64,000 bases of DNA, taken from assembly GCF_016801865.2 (NCBI RefSeq), contig NC_068939.1:181876034-181940033 (forward strand), written 5' to 3'. Both the position numbers and the translations under genes were made by a program. The stretch is from Culex pipiens pallens. Taxonomy: Eukaryota > Arthropoda > Insecta > Diptera > Culicidae. Under the pieces are notes generated by a model, which was not told the DNA's origin, did no database searches, and saw nothing but the letters and a program-made list of their open reading frames with translations. Of this stretch, positions 22,889 to 34,850 are shown piece after piece. The stretch's first letter is position 1. Each line of letters starts with the position of its first letter.

Positions 22889-25800
22889 AAGTAAATAATG
22901 ATTAATGAACTTATAGACAAAATAGTACAAATAGACAAATAACAAAAATACAAAAATAGAAAATATAGACAAAAATGACAAAATAAAGTACAAAACATAG
23001 TCATAAATTAACAAAAAAAAAATGTATAATACAAAAATACAAAAATACAAAAATACAAAAATACAAAAATACAAAAATACAAAAATACAAAAATACAAAA
23101 ATACAAAAATACAAAAATACAAAAATACAAAATTACAAAAATACAAAAATACAAAAATACAAAAATACAAAAATACAAAAATACAAAAAGACAAAAATAC
23201 AAAAATACCAAAATACAAAAATACAAAAATACAAAAATACAAAAATACAAAAATACAAAAATACAAAAATACAAAAATACAAAAATACAAAAATACAAAA
23301 ATACAAAAATACAAAAATACAAAAATACAAAAATACAAAAATACAAAAATACAAAAATACAAAAATACAAAAATACAAAAATACAAAAATACAAAAATAC
23401 AAAAATACAAAAATACAAAAATAAAAAATTACAAAAATACAAAAATACAAAAATACAAAAATACAAAAATACAAAAATACAAAAATACAAAAATACAAAA
23501 ATACAAAAATACAAAAATACAAAAATACAAAAATACAAAAATACAAAAATACAAAAATACAAAAATACAAAAATACAAAAATACAAAAATACAAAAATAC
23601 AAAAATACAAAAATACAAAAATACAAAAATACAAAAATACAAAAATACAAAATTACAAAAATACAAAAATACCAAAAATACCAAAAATACAAAAATACAA
23701 AAATACAAAAATACAAAAATACAAAAATACAAAAATACAAAAATACAAAAATACAAAAATACAAAAATACAAAAATACAAAAATACAAAAATACAAAAAT
23801 ACAAAAATACAAAAATACAAAAATACAAAAATACAAAAATACAAAAATACAAAAATACAAAAATACAAAAATTACAAAAATTACAAAAATACAAAAATAA
23901 AAATATACAAAAATACAAAAATTACAAAAATACAAAAATTACAAAAATACAAAAATTACAAAAATACAAAAATACAAAAATACAAAAATACAAAAATACA
24001 AAAATACAAAAATACAAAAATACAAAAATACAAAAATACAAAAATACAAAAATTACAAAAATTACAAAAATACAAAAATACAAAAATACAAAAATACAAA
24101 AATACAAAAATACAAAAATACAAAAATACAAAAATACAAAAATACAAAAATACAAAAATACAAAAATACAAAAATACAAAAATACAAAAATACAAAAATT
24201 ACAAAAATTACAAAAATTACAAAAATACAAAATAACAAAAATACAAAAATTACAAAAATTACAAAAATTACAAAAATTACAAAAATTACAAAAATACAAA
24301 AATACAAAAATACAAAAATACAAAAATACAAAAATACAAAAATACAAAAATACAAAAATACAAAAATACAAAAATACAAAAATACAAAAATACAAAAATT
24401 ACAAAAATTACAAAAATTACAAAAATAACAAAAATTACAAAAATTACAAATATTTCAAAAATTACAAAAATTACAAAAATTACAAAAATTACAAAAATAC
24501 AAAAAATTACAAAAATTACAAAAATTACGAAAATTACAAGTATTACGAAAATTACAAAAATTACAAAAATTACAAAAATTACAAAAATTACAAAAATTAC
24601 AAAAATACAAAAATACAAAAATACAAAAATACAAAAATACAAAAATACAAAAATACAAAAATACAAAAATACAAAAATACAAAAATACAAAAATACAAAA
24701 ATACAAAAATACAAAAATACAAAAATACAAAAATTACAAAAATTACAAAAATTACAAAAATTACAAAAACAAAAATTACAAAAATTACAAAAATTACAAA
24801 AATTACAAAAATTACAAAAATTACAAAAATTACAAAAATTACAAAAATTACAAAAAATTACAAAAATTACAAAAATTACAAAAATTACAAAAATTACAAA
24901 AATTACAAAAATTACAAAAATTACAAAAATACAAAAATTACAAAAATTACAAAAATTACAAAAATTACAAAAATTACAAAAATTACAAAAATAAAAAAAA
25001 TACAAAAATTACAAAAATTACAAAAATACAAAAATACAAAAATTACAAAAATTACAAACATTACAAAAATTACAAAAATACAAAAATTACAAAAATACAA
25101 AAATTACAAAAATTACAAAAATTACAAAAATTACAAAAATTACAAAAATTACAAAAATTACAAAAATTACAAAAATTACAAAAATTACAAAAATACAAAA
25201 ATACAAAAATACAAAAATACAAAAATACAAAAATACAAAAATACAAAAATACAAAAATACAAAAATACAAAATGACAAAAATACAAAAATACAAAAATAC
25301 AAAAATACAAAAATACAAAAATACAAAAATACAAAAATACAAAAATACAAAAATACAAAAATACAAAAATGACAAAAATGACAAAAATGACAAAAATGAC
25401 AAAAATGACAAAAATGACAAAAATGACAAAAATGACAAAAATGACAAAAATGACAAAAATGACAAAAATTACAAAAATTACAAAAATTACAAAAATTACA
25501 AAAATTACAAAAATTACAAAAATTACAAAAATTACAAAAATTACAAAAATTACAAAAATTACAAAAATTACAAAAATTACAAAAATTACAAAAATTACCA
25601 AAAATTACAACAATTACAAAAATACAAAAATTACAAAAATACAAAAATTACAAAAATTACAAAAATACAAAAATTACAAAAATACAAAAATTACAAAAAT
25701 TACAAAAATTACAAAAATTACAAAAATTACAAAAATACAAAAATACAAAAATACAAAAATACAAAAATACAAAAATACAAAAATACAAAAATACAAAAAT

Positions 25801-26235
25801 ACAAAAATACAAAAATACAAAAATACAAAAATACAAAAATACAAAAATACAAAAATACAAAAATACAAAAATTACAAAAATTACAAAAATACAAAAATAC
25901 AAAAATTACAAAAATTACAAAAAATACAAAAATACAAAAATACAAAAATACAAAAATACAAAAATTACAAAAATTACAAAAATTACAAAAATTACAAAAA
26001 TTACAAAAATTACAAAAATTACAAAAATTACAAAAATTACAAAAATTACAAAAATTACAAAAATTACAAAAATTACAAAAATACAAAAATTACAAAAATT
26101 ACAAAAATACAAAAATTACAAAAATTACAAAAATTACAAAAATTACAAAAATTACAAAAATTACAAAAATTACAAAAATTACAAAAATTACAAAAATTAC
26201 AAAAATACAAAAATTACAAAAATTACAAAAATACA
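22889..26235 (+). repeat. Mosaic of 8-bp (ACAAAAAT) and 9-bp (ATTACAAAA) arrays
   Basis: After a 130-bp transition the + strand becomes A-rich. From about 23030 to 23870 the unit is the 8-mer ACAAAAAT. From there to 26235, blocks of the 8-mer and the 9-mer ATTACAAAA alternate (8-mer at 24601-24730, 25192-25366 and 25735-25865; 9-mer at 24731-25190 and 25966-26080). The two units differ by one T. The 8-mer has no stop in any frame, so it also yields spurious long frames (KYKNTKIQ repeats). Confidence 0.96.
25366..25465 (+). repeat. Homogenised ATGACAAAA sub-array
   Basis: Eleven consecutive 9-mers carry the same TT to TG change (ATGACAAAA), directly abutting 8-mer repeats on the left and ordinary 9-mers on the right. 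Confidence 0.93.
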
Positions 26236-26395
26236 AAAAAAATACCAAAATTATCAAAAATATCAAAAATACCAAAAATACCAAAAATATCAAAAATACC
26301 AAAAATACCAAAAATCCCAAAAATACCACAAAATACCAAAAATACCAAAAATACCAAAAATATTAAAAATACAAAAAATATAAAAAAAACAATAA
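26236..26395 (+). repeat. ACCAAAAAT-type repeat tail
   Basis: The array ends in units with CC (TACCAAAAA, TATCAAAAA) of 9 bp with drift, then decays into A-rich sequence. These units are almost absent elsewhere in the window. Confidence 0.85.
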
Positions 26396-26640
26396 TAACA
26401 CACCCCAAATCCCCATAAAATCCAATCAAAACCCCAAACAAGTACCCCAAAACAACCCCAGAAACCCAACCAACATAAAAACGAACGTGCCCAAACCCCA
26501 TAACAGCCCAGCGCCCCTCACCGCCCCGTAACCCCTACCGACTGCCTAGGGCCCCCACAAGCCCCCGTCGAATTACCACCCGCCCAACATCCGGCCTACC
26601 CGTAAATCTAGCATGGAACCCGCCGGCCCAAGCGCAAGCA
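26396..26640. other. C-rich, G-poor block at the microsatellite edge
   Basis: From about 26396 to 26500 the + strand is almost only A and C with several CCCC runs. To about 26640 it is C-rich with frequent CCCC or CCC. Neighbouring unique sequence is not like this. No gene is seen. It could be a sequencing or polishing artefact next to the array, or genuine sequence with i-motif/G-quadruplex potential. Confidence 0.6.
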
Positions 26641-28235
26641 GCACCGACCAACGATTCCTGCTTTCGTCGTCGTCGGGGGATAAACGCTGGAGGAAATTTG
26701 AATATGATTTCGGCATGTATGTGGTGTGTGGTTTCGAGCGGGGGTGGCGTGGTCGTGGGTAAAAATGAGCTTCAGATCCGTGACATTATTTTTAATTTAA
26801 AGTTTTCCAAGCCAGGTTTGGCTCACGGTAATCAGAGATTAGAGATTTTTCTTTTGCTTGCGTGGTGCGCGGTTTTGGGGAGCAGCTGGAAAGAGAGCAG
26901 CCAAGAAGCTGGCGGTTTCTTTGATCTTTGGGCACACACGGAACACACATACACACACGAGAAGGTTGACATATATGAGTGTATACAAATGACATATTTG
27001 GCACCCTGCGGGGAAAATATTTTTAATTGAATCTCATTTTCCTTATTCTGTTTAGGATCTAAGATTGCGAAAAATGTAAACTTTTCTCATGAACAATCTA
27101 AAACATTTGGTCAATACACTTTTTAAAAATCAGGGTGAATTTTTTTTCAACTTTTTTTATTTCTTGTGAAACCATTAGCGACCATTCCCAAACATAATTT
27201 TAAGACGCTCAGAGGTGAAGTTATTCGCCAATAAAAAGAAACCTCCAAAGGGCGACCAGATTGCTGCAATTATAATTTTATTCCCATTAAAGAATGGCAT
27301 CATTCCGTTCCAAGCAGCAGCGTCGAATGTAATAAAGCATATTATAAGTTATATTTAAATTTCTTCCCCCCTTCAAACCCACCCACCCTTAAGAAGATGA
27401 TACCAAAGCCCAACGGCTGCTACTGTTTAGGAGTAAAGTTAAGGGTGCAAAAAAATCAGCAAACAACAACAGAATGTTGCTAAAGGTCTCGAAAGAGTGT
27501 GGAGACGCCAAATTTTCGGTATAAATTTCAAAGTGAAACACATTAGTTATAGAAGTTTTAAGTCAGGTAAAGACATTATTATAATTCATGCACGACGACG
27601 ACGACGACCGGCGCAGGGAAATGGCACTCCCGGCTAAGCAGATCCGTAAGAAACGAGAAAAAAAATCTCGAAGAAGCACCTGCAAAAAAAATGAATCACC
27701 GCCGAGGACAGGAAACACACGTTCCTCACCTTCCAAATAGCGGAAAAACGCGCCTCGCGGAAAAGCCAAAAGGCGCGAAAAAAGTTGAAACGAGCCGCGA
27801 CACCGTTTGTGTTTAATTGCTCACGGGGCCACAATTTAATATGTCAAGCGATGGGTTTTTTTTTTTTTTTTTGCTTGTTTTCTTCTCTTTTTCTCTAGTT
27901 AATGGATATTTGCCACACTGCTGTGCCTTCGCGGAAAGAATAAATATTTATTGCCCTGATGGGGAGAGCGAGAGCTGCGCGACTTTCAAACGAGGCTGAT
28001 TTGTCGCTTTGGGAAATTAAGGACTTCATTTGTGGGCAGGATGGTTCCGTACTAATCGGACGTTTATTGCCTGGGCAGCGAACAAATGGCCCGATTTAAG
28101 ATTGAGAATGTCATTTTTTGTTTTCGCATTAAGGTGATTAGTCTTCTGGTAAATCATTTTAATGACTTTGTAGCAAAGATCAATTTTTGTCCTTTTGTCA
28201 TGTTCGTGAAATAAGAAAAGTTTTTGTCAAAACGT
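26641..28235. other. Unique island, no supported gene
   Basis: Mixed composition with a GTCGTCGTCGG run at 26665, CA runs near 26935-26955 and a GAC-GAC run near 27590. Short open frames only, and none recognised. Confidence 0.5.
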
Positions 28236-28440
28236 ATTATTTGTGGTCTTCAAATATTGCTTCACTTCCCCCCCTTCAAAATCCGTCCGAAAAATCAGGG
28301 GGCAAAAAAATATTTTTTTTGAAAACTTCAAAATTTAAAAGAAAATAAAAGTCAAAAAAAAATTAATAAAAAAGTTTGAAAATTGAAATTACGAGCCATG
28401 GTTTCAACACATTAATGAAAAAAGTGTTTTAAAATGCATT
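28236..28440. mobile_element. Rearranged fragment of the 329-794 MITE family
   Basis: CCCCCCTTCAAAATCCGTCC and TCAGGGGGCAAAAAAA match the left half of the MITE at 329. They are followed by an inverted interior piece, GAGCCATGGTTTCAAC and AAAGTGTTTTAAAATGCATT. Confidence 0.6.
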
Positions 28441-28724
28441 ATACAGCAATTCGCCACGAAAACAGCATGATTCGAAAAAAATTCTCCGATCGGGCTCAAA
28501 TTTTTTCTGGGGGATCCTTGGCCAAAATAATTAGACCCGTATTTTTTTGTTTGGCCATTAGGGTGACCTACGCCGTGTTAGGGTGGTCCGAAAAATGGCA
28601 ATTTTCGTCGATCTCGCAAAAAAACATTTTTTTCAAAAAATCATATCTCCGCGCCATTTGATCCGATTTTAGCTGTCTTAGACGCAAAAAAAGGTGATTA
28701 GTTTGGTTATTTGTAAAAAATAGT

Positions 28725-29174
28725 AAGAAGTTTCAAAAATCTAGCTTAATATTTGAAAAAGTTGTATGAAAACTTGAAATGCTGTTTTGCAGGCTTCGGG
28801 ACCAAAGAGCCTATGTCTGAAAATATTTTTATCGGATTCCTCGGAAAATTTCACATAACATATCAAAAAATGGTGAAGTTATGTTTTCGATACTCTGAGA
28901 TACGATTTTTTGAAAATAAAAACTGGGTTTTTCGACGCGCCACGCGCAAAAATGGGAAAATGTCGAAAACGGGAAAAATCGACTTTTTTCACTAAAACTG
29001 CGATAACTTGAAAATTTTAGCGATGACCTATACATGTTAGGGTACCAAAAGTTGCGTATTTTAATTTTTAAAAATAAGGCAGACATAGGCTCTTTGGTCC
29101 CGGGCCTTCAAAACAGCATTTTAAGTTTTCATACGACCTTTTCATATGTTAAGCTGGATTTTTGAAACTTCTTA
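28725..29174. mobile_element. Foldback element remnant, ~0.45 kb
   Basis: AAGAAGTTTCAAAAATC at the left pairs with GATTTTTGAAACTTCTTA-like sequence at the right. Inner arms include GGGACCAAAGAGCCTATGTC (about 28798) and its complement GACATAGGCTCTTTGGTCCC (about 29081). The right end abuts the next foldback at 29175, which may have inserted against it. Confidence 0.7.
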
Positions 29175-30296
29175 GGGGAATTCTCTACCAACTCACACGA
29201 AATCGGGAAAAGTTGCCCCGACCCCTCTTCGATTTGCGTGAAACTTTGTCCTAAGGGGTAACTTTTGTCCCTGATCACGAATCCGAGGTCCGTTTTTTGA
29301 TATCTCGTGACGGAGGGGCGGTACGACCCCTTAAATTTTTGAACATGCGAAAAAAGGTGTTTTTCAATAATTTGCAGCCTGAAACGGTGATGAGATAGAA
29401 ATTTGGTGTCAAAGGGACTTTTATGTAAAATTAGACACCCGATTTGATGGCGTACTCGGAATTCCGAAAAAACGTATTTTTCATCGAAAAAAACACTAAA
29501 AACGTTTTAAAAATTCTCCCATTTTCCGTTACTTGACTGTAAAAATTTTTGGAACATGTCATTTTATGGGAAATTTAATGTACTTTTCGAATCTACATTG
29601 TCCCAGAAGGGTCATTTTTTCATTTAGAACAACATTTTTCATTTTAAAATTTCGTGTTTTTTCTAACATTGCAGGGTTATTTTTTAGAGTGTAACAATGT
29701 TCTACAAAGTTGTAGAGCAGACAATTACAAAAATATTGATATATAGACATAAGGGGTTTGCTTATAAACATCACGAGTTATCGCGATTTTACGAAAAAAA
29801 GTTTTGAAAAAGTTACTTTTTGCGTTTCTCTTTGTTTCGTCGTCCGTGTCTGTCGCGGGTGACCATGAACGGCCATGATCGATGACGACCAACTTTTTCA
29901 AAACTATTTTTCGTAAAATCGCGATAACTCGCGATAACTCAAACCCCTTATGTCTACATATCAATTTTTTTGTAATTGTCTGCTCTACAACTTTGTAGAA
30001 CATTGTTACACTCTAAAAAATAACCCTGCAAAGTTAGAAAAAACACGAAATTTTAAAATGAAAAATTTTGTTCTAAATGAAAAAATGACCCTTCTGGGTC
30101 AATGTAGATTCGAAAAGAACATTAAATTTCCCATAAAATGACAAGTTCCAAAAAAAATTACAGTCGATTAACGGAAAATGGGAGAATTTTTAAAACTTTT
30201 TTAGTGTTTTTTTCGATGAAAAATACGTTTTTTCGGAATTCTGAGTACGCCATCAAATCGGGTGTCTAATTTTACATAAAAGTCCCTTTGACACCG
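29175..30296. mobile_element. Foldback element with GGGGAATTCTCTACCAACTC tip (copy 1)
   Basis: 29405-29814 and 29891-30296 form a near-perfect inverted repeat around a 76-nt loop (29815-29890). The outer left 230 bp (29175-29404) has no partner, so the right arm is truncated. Identical architecture is present at 45040-53454, where the outer right arm survives. It contains no coding sequence; short frames across the arms appear as mirror copies. Confidence 0.85.
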
Positions 30297-31734
30297 AATA
30301 TATCATTAAAATATTGTTTTTTTTTTACAGAGATCATTTTCTTTTGCTTATCTTTTTTTATCCAATAGATTTTTTTAAATGTCTGCAGTTGCCATATTTA
30401 ATAAACAAAAATTTGTTCAGTAATCGAATTAAAAAGGAATTTTTTTTTTTAATTTTTTAAGAATGTTTTGATATTTCATACATTTTACAAATGTTATAAA
30501 TTATCCAAAATTCTCCTTTTTTCATTACCAAATTGTTTCGCAAGCCACCAAATTCTTCTCTTCTGCGTTGAGGGCTTTCCAAGCAGAGCACGATCTCTCA
30601 CGCACTGCCATCATTTTGTAGTAAAATTTTATGTGTGTAAATTGCACACCATTTTTCTTCGCGCCGGTGTTTCTTGGAGATAAGTTTTGGCTTTTTTTTC
30701 GACATTCAACAGAGAGAAGCGAAAAACCCCTTAAGAAAAAGGATGCTTCGTCCTGTTCCTTTCTCGGGTGAAGAAAGCCCAGCAGGGACACACACAAGCC
30801 CGGGACGCGCGTTTACATCAAAAAGAATTGTGTTTATTTTTTATGATTTCCAATTTGGCACGCTTTTGTTTGCTTCTACCGATATTCCTTCAAGGGGCCC
30901 TACTCAACTGGATTCTAATTAATTAGCCCAGGAGCAGCAAAAAAAATCTTGCCCCGGAACGATAGGGGAATGTTCCACATCCTGGAAGCCCCTTCGGGTG
31001 TCACCGCGGAGAAAGTAAGAGGGCGTGAAAGGGGTTTTTTTTTCGCCGTTTCTCTGAAAATGACGACAAAAAAAAAATCGTCGTCATAATCGGCCGGTCG
31101 GTATGTATGGAAGCATTCCCGAAGTCACCCAGGGCCAGGTCGGAAAAGTGTGAGGGTGAGAAAATTGAAAGGGTTGGCGGAAAATTTACTTTTTTAATTT
31201 TGCTTCTAATTGATGGCTGTCATTAAAGATTGTAATGGCAGTTCTTTTTTTTTTTTAATTTAACAGCAGTTAAATAGCGATGAAATTTTGAGCAGGGCGA
31301 AAAAAAACTCTTGTGTGTCCACAGGGAAATTTTGGACAGTGTCACGTATTGTGATATCGTGTATTGTCTCACGGGAATTAATTTAACGTTCAGAAACAAT
31401 TTTGATACCAGCCCTTTCGCCTGATTAACGATCGTTGAGCTGTTTAATTTCAGCTTAAGAAAAATTATAATTTAAAATTAATGTTTCAGAAACGATACAT
31501 TATCTTACCTTATATAAAAATTAGCTGAAATTTAAATTTATAATCTCAGTCATTCATTAAATAAAAACATCCATGTAATTTTGGTTTTTTTTTATATTTT
31601 AATCCTTGCAAATATTAGAAGAACAATTTCAAGAATACACGCAGATGAACTATCTTACTTTTGGTTTCACGGTTGAGTGTTGTGTGTTAATGTTAATGTT
31701 AATTTTATTTTGACGTTCTATCAAAAAGTTAAAG
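30297..31734. other. Unique island, no supported gene
   Basis: Mixed composition at 30470-31350 and A+T-rich on either side. There are poly-T runs and short overlapping frames on both strands. None is recognised. Confidence 0.5.
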
Positions 31735-32745
31735 GAGCAATTCTCTACCAAAATCGGAAATGGATTTTATTTGTATTTTTTTTTATTTGGATCAAACTTT
31801 GTAGGGGGCCTTCCCTATGACCCAATAAGCTATTTTGTGTTATTGGTTCACCCATACAAGTCTTCATACCATTTTGGCTGCTGTCCGTACAAAAATGGTA
31901 CGTGAAAATTCTAATTTACTATCCAGGTTACTTTACTACACTGAAAAAATGTTATGTTTGAATTATGAGCAATGTAATTAGCTTATATCTGTAAGCCCAT
32001 ACATCCAATTGAAATGTGGTCAAAGAGAAACTTATGGGAAATTGGACGAGCTTTCCGGTAAAATTATTTTCGAGACTGAAAAATCAAGTCGGTCTTATAG
32101 AAGTTGCCAAAAACCATCAAAACACCTATTTTTTCAACATTTTTATTTTTAAAACCGCTGTAACTTCACAAGGATTGGACTTAGGACAATGGTCAATATG
32201 GAGACTTTTATGTAACATTGTCTGGAGAATCGATTCCCGTATTCGGTTTTTGAAAATTTTGATGTTTAGAGCACTTTTCAAAAAAACAGTTTCAGTAAAT
32301 GATTTTTGTATTTTTTTTAGGTGAGTTGCTCCATCTTGCATTTTTCGTGAGTCTTTTTGTAACATCTTAGTTTTTTTTTAAAAAAAAATTGAACGAAAAA
32401 AAAAATCGTGGGCTCACCCTCAAATTTGACTTTTGAACTTAAAAATTTAAAAATCTCATAAATGTGGAGTATTTTTTTCGGAAAGCCCGTCAAATTTCCT
32501 ACAAGTTTGTCTTTGACCAATTTTTGATACGATGCTACGGCTTCGAGATACAGCAATATTTAAATTACGAAATACAAAAATATTTAAAACACTTACGCCC
32601 TTCTCAAATGTCATTATCGAGTGTAACTGGCTCCATATACACAAAAATGGCTTATATATGCCTAGGATAACATGTTTACAAAATTTCATTGAAATCGGAG
32701 AGGGTCGAAAAAAAAGTGAATTCCTGTTTTGGTCTGGAATTGCTC
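31735..32745. mobile_element. MITE-like element with GAGCAATTC tips
   Basis: The left tip GAGCAATTCTCTACCAAAAT at 31735 matches the reverse complement of the right tip (GAGCAATTCCAGACCAAAAC, ending 32745) with a few mismatches. The interior includes the stretch that recurs at 33078-34850. The tip resembles those at 13668 and 58869. No target duplication is clear. Confidence 0.55.
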
Positions 32746-33077
32746 TGCTTATTTTTCATAAATTTTATGAACAAGCTCGAAAACTCATCTTAGAATTAAT
32801 TTATTTTATGCATGAATTCGTAATTCATGAATTCATGAATAAAATCAAGTAGAATTTCTACGAAGTTTTTTCATGACATTGTGAATTTTTATTCACGCTG
32901 AATATTTATTTGCCCTAATAGTTTTTTGTTGTCATGAAAACATGAACTTTGTTCACTATCCAATAAAACTATTACTTAAAATTATGAACTGTACACTTAA
33001 AACGCCCAAGTAGTAATTTTACCCCTAATTTTTTTATTTATTTATTTTTTTTTTGTTAGAATGCTATAAAAGCAAAC

Positions 33078-34850
33078 TTATCGGAAATTGGACGAACATT
33101 CTGGTTAAAATATTTACGAGTTTGAAAAATCAGCTCTGTCATACAGAAATTTCGTAAAACCACAAATAAATTGTCAAAATCCCTGTTTTTAACATTTATA
33201 TTTTTTAAACCGCTGTATGTTTACAAGAATTGCACTTAGGACCCTGCTTTTGGTTTTCAAAAGTTTTGGTAAATTATTTTTGCATATTTTTTTAGAAAAG
33301 TTGCTCCATCCTGCAGTTTTCATGAGGCTTTTTGCAATATCTTAGACTTTTTACACAAAAAATTTGAATGAAAAATTCTGGAATAATGCCATCAAAAGTG
33401 CAGTGCTTCTTTGGACGCGCAGTCCTGTTTTTTCGTGATAATTTTCGTCTCTTTTGTGTCGCTCTTTGTGTGCATGGGGTGATTGGGCATAATAATTGAA
33501 TAATGCCATCAAAAGTGCAGTGCTTCTGGGGACGCGCAGTCCTGTTTTTTCGTGATAATTTTCGTCTCTTTTGTGTTGCTATTTGTGTGTATGGAGTGAT
33601 TGGTTTTATGTGAGTAGGTTTTATGTGATTAGGTTTTATTTTTTATGTTATTTTCTTTCTCTCCATTTCCTCAGTTTGTTTTGCGATGCCTTTCCGTCGG
33701 GTCGTGTTTTTTTTTTCGCGTTCGTCGTCGGTGTGTTTTTCGTTTTTTTTGCGTGCGTGTATGTGTGTAAAGGTGCGGCTGGCTCTGGTTGTCATCGAAG
33801 ACAATTGAGCCAGTCTGATTTGCGATGCCTTTTGGTCGTGTCGCAGGTTTTTTTCGCGTTCGTCGTCGGTGTGCAATAACAACAAAACCTTATCATACCA
33901 TTTCAGCTCGATAAACATCGTAACTCGTCGTTCGCTTCGTTAATCAGTACCCCACTAAACATGAATCATGTAAAACTCGTAAAAACATCTCGATTAAAAA
34001 GTCAGACTGTTAAATCCTTCATCATTTAATTACAAATAATTTTGGTTCTATCTTTCCACAGCCGGCTGTCTAGGATAATTCCATTTCAATTAAAAGTTAA
34101 CAACCGATAAACGGGAAATGACTCATCTGCAGCATCCGATTGCCTTGAGATTAAAACATAATACCTTTCAACAAACACTATGATTTTGGGTCGCATCATC
34201 ATCTTCTATGATGAATCCTGACCAAACACCCTATCCTACTAACAAATTTTCAGGTTCCTGGCGCTCGTGGGGTGTAAGCACAGAGTAAATCAGCTGCCCT
34301 AGTAGCAACCTGCGCTAACTAACATTCCCGTCCCTTAAAATCGAGATCTACAAACTGACATGGCGGGCGCCGTTGGTGGCCAATGACTGTTACCTATTCG
34401 CAACTGATCTAGCTTTAGCAATCATGGTGTTTTATCTTTTCAGCGCATTCATACATGCTGTTGATAAGGGAAACACCACTAGATCGTCGAAGCATATAAT
34501 CAGTAGTGCTGAAAGGATATTACGGTTCTGTTCAGCAACGGAGGGGCAACCATGGGTGATCTCTCATGCTCATGCTCATGCTCATGCTCAAAAAATTTGA
34601 ATGAAAAATTCAGTTTTAATTTTAAAAATTATTAAATTCATCGCAGCGGCGTTTTTTCTACCAATATTTTTTTTTCCAGAAAGCCCGTCAATTTTTCTAC
34701 AAGTTTGTCTTTGGCTACTATTTGATAGGATGCAACAGCTTCGAGTTACAGAAATATTCAAATTATTGAATAGAAAAACATTTAAACGCTCTTCGCATAT
34801 GTCATTCTCGAGTGCAATAATATTTCTACAAAGTTGTTAACAAAAAGTAA
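33078..34850 (+). repeat. Diverged second copy of 32030-32640, split by a LINE-derived insertion
   Basis: 33078-33378 is collinear with 32035-32390 (GGAAATTGGACGA, AACCGCTGTA, GTTGCTCCATC). 34612-34850 continues with 32440-32640 (AAAGCCCGTCAA, CTACAAGTTTGTCTTTG, CTTCGAG, TCGAGTG). The break holds the element at 33379-34589. Confidence 0.75.
33379..34589 (+). mobile_element. Non-autonomous LINE-derived element with (CATGCT)n tail
   Basis: A perfect 22-bp direct repeat (33357-33378 and 34590-34611, starting AAAAAATTTGAATG) brackets 1211 bp. The 3' end is a simple CATGCT tail of about four units. Long variable target duplications plus a short repeated 3' tail are the mark of target-primed reverse transcription. 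The 5' end has two 117-bp tandem units (33382 and 33499), as in some LINE 5' UTRs. No ORF for reverse transcriptase is present, so this looks like a 5'-UTR/3'-UTR fusion with the coding part lost. The clade is not determined. Confidence 0.8.

Noticed and set aside
21599..26418. Open frames of 200-600 codons on both strands
   Set aside because: They are translations of 8- and 9-bp microsatellites with no stop triplet. Every frame is open and the products are simple tri- or octapeptide repeats.
29559..30141. Mirror-image 60-90-codon frames in the foldback (also 45429-46018)
   Set aside because: The same peptide appears from both arms of an inverted repeat, as expected for non-coding palindromes.
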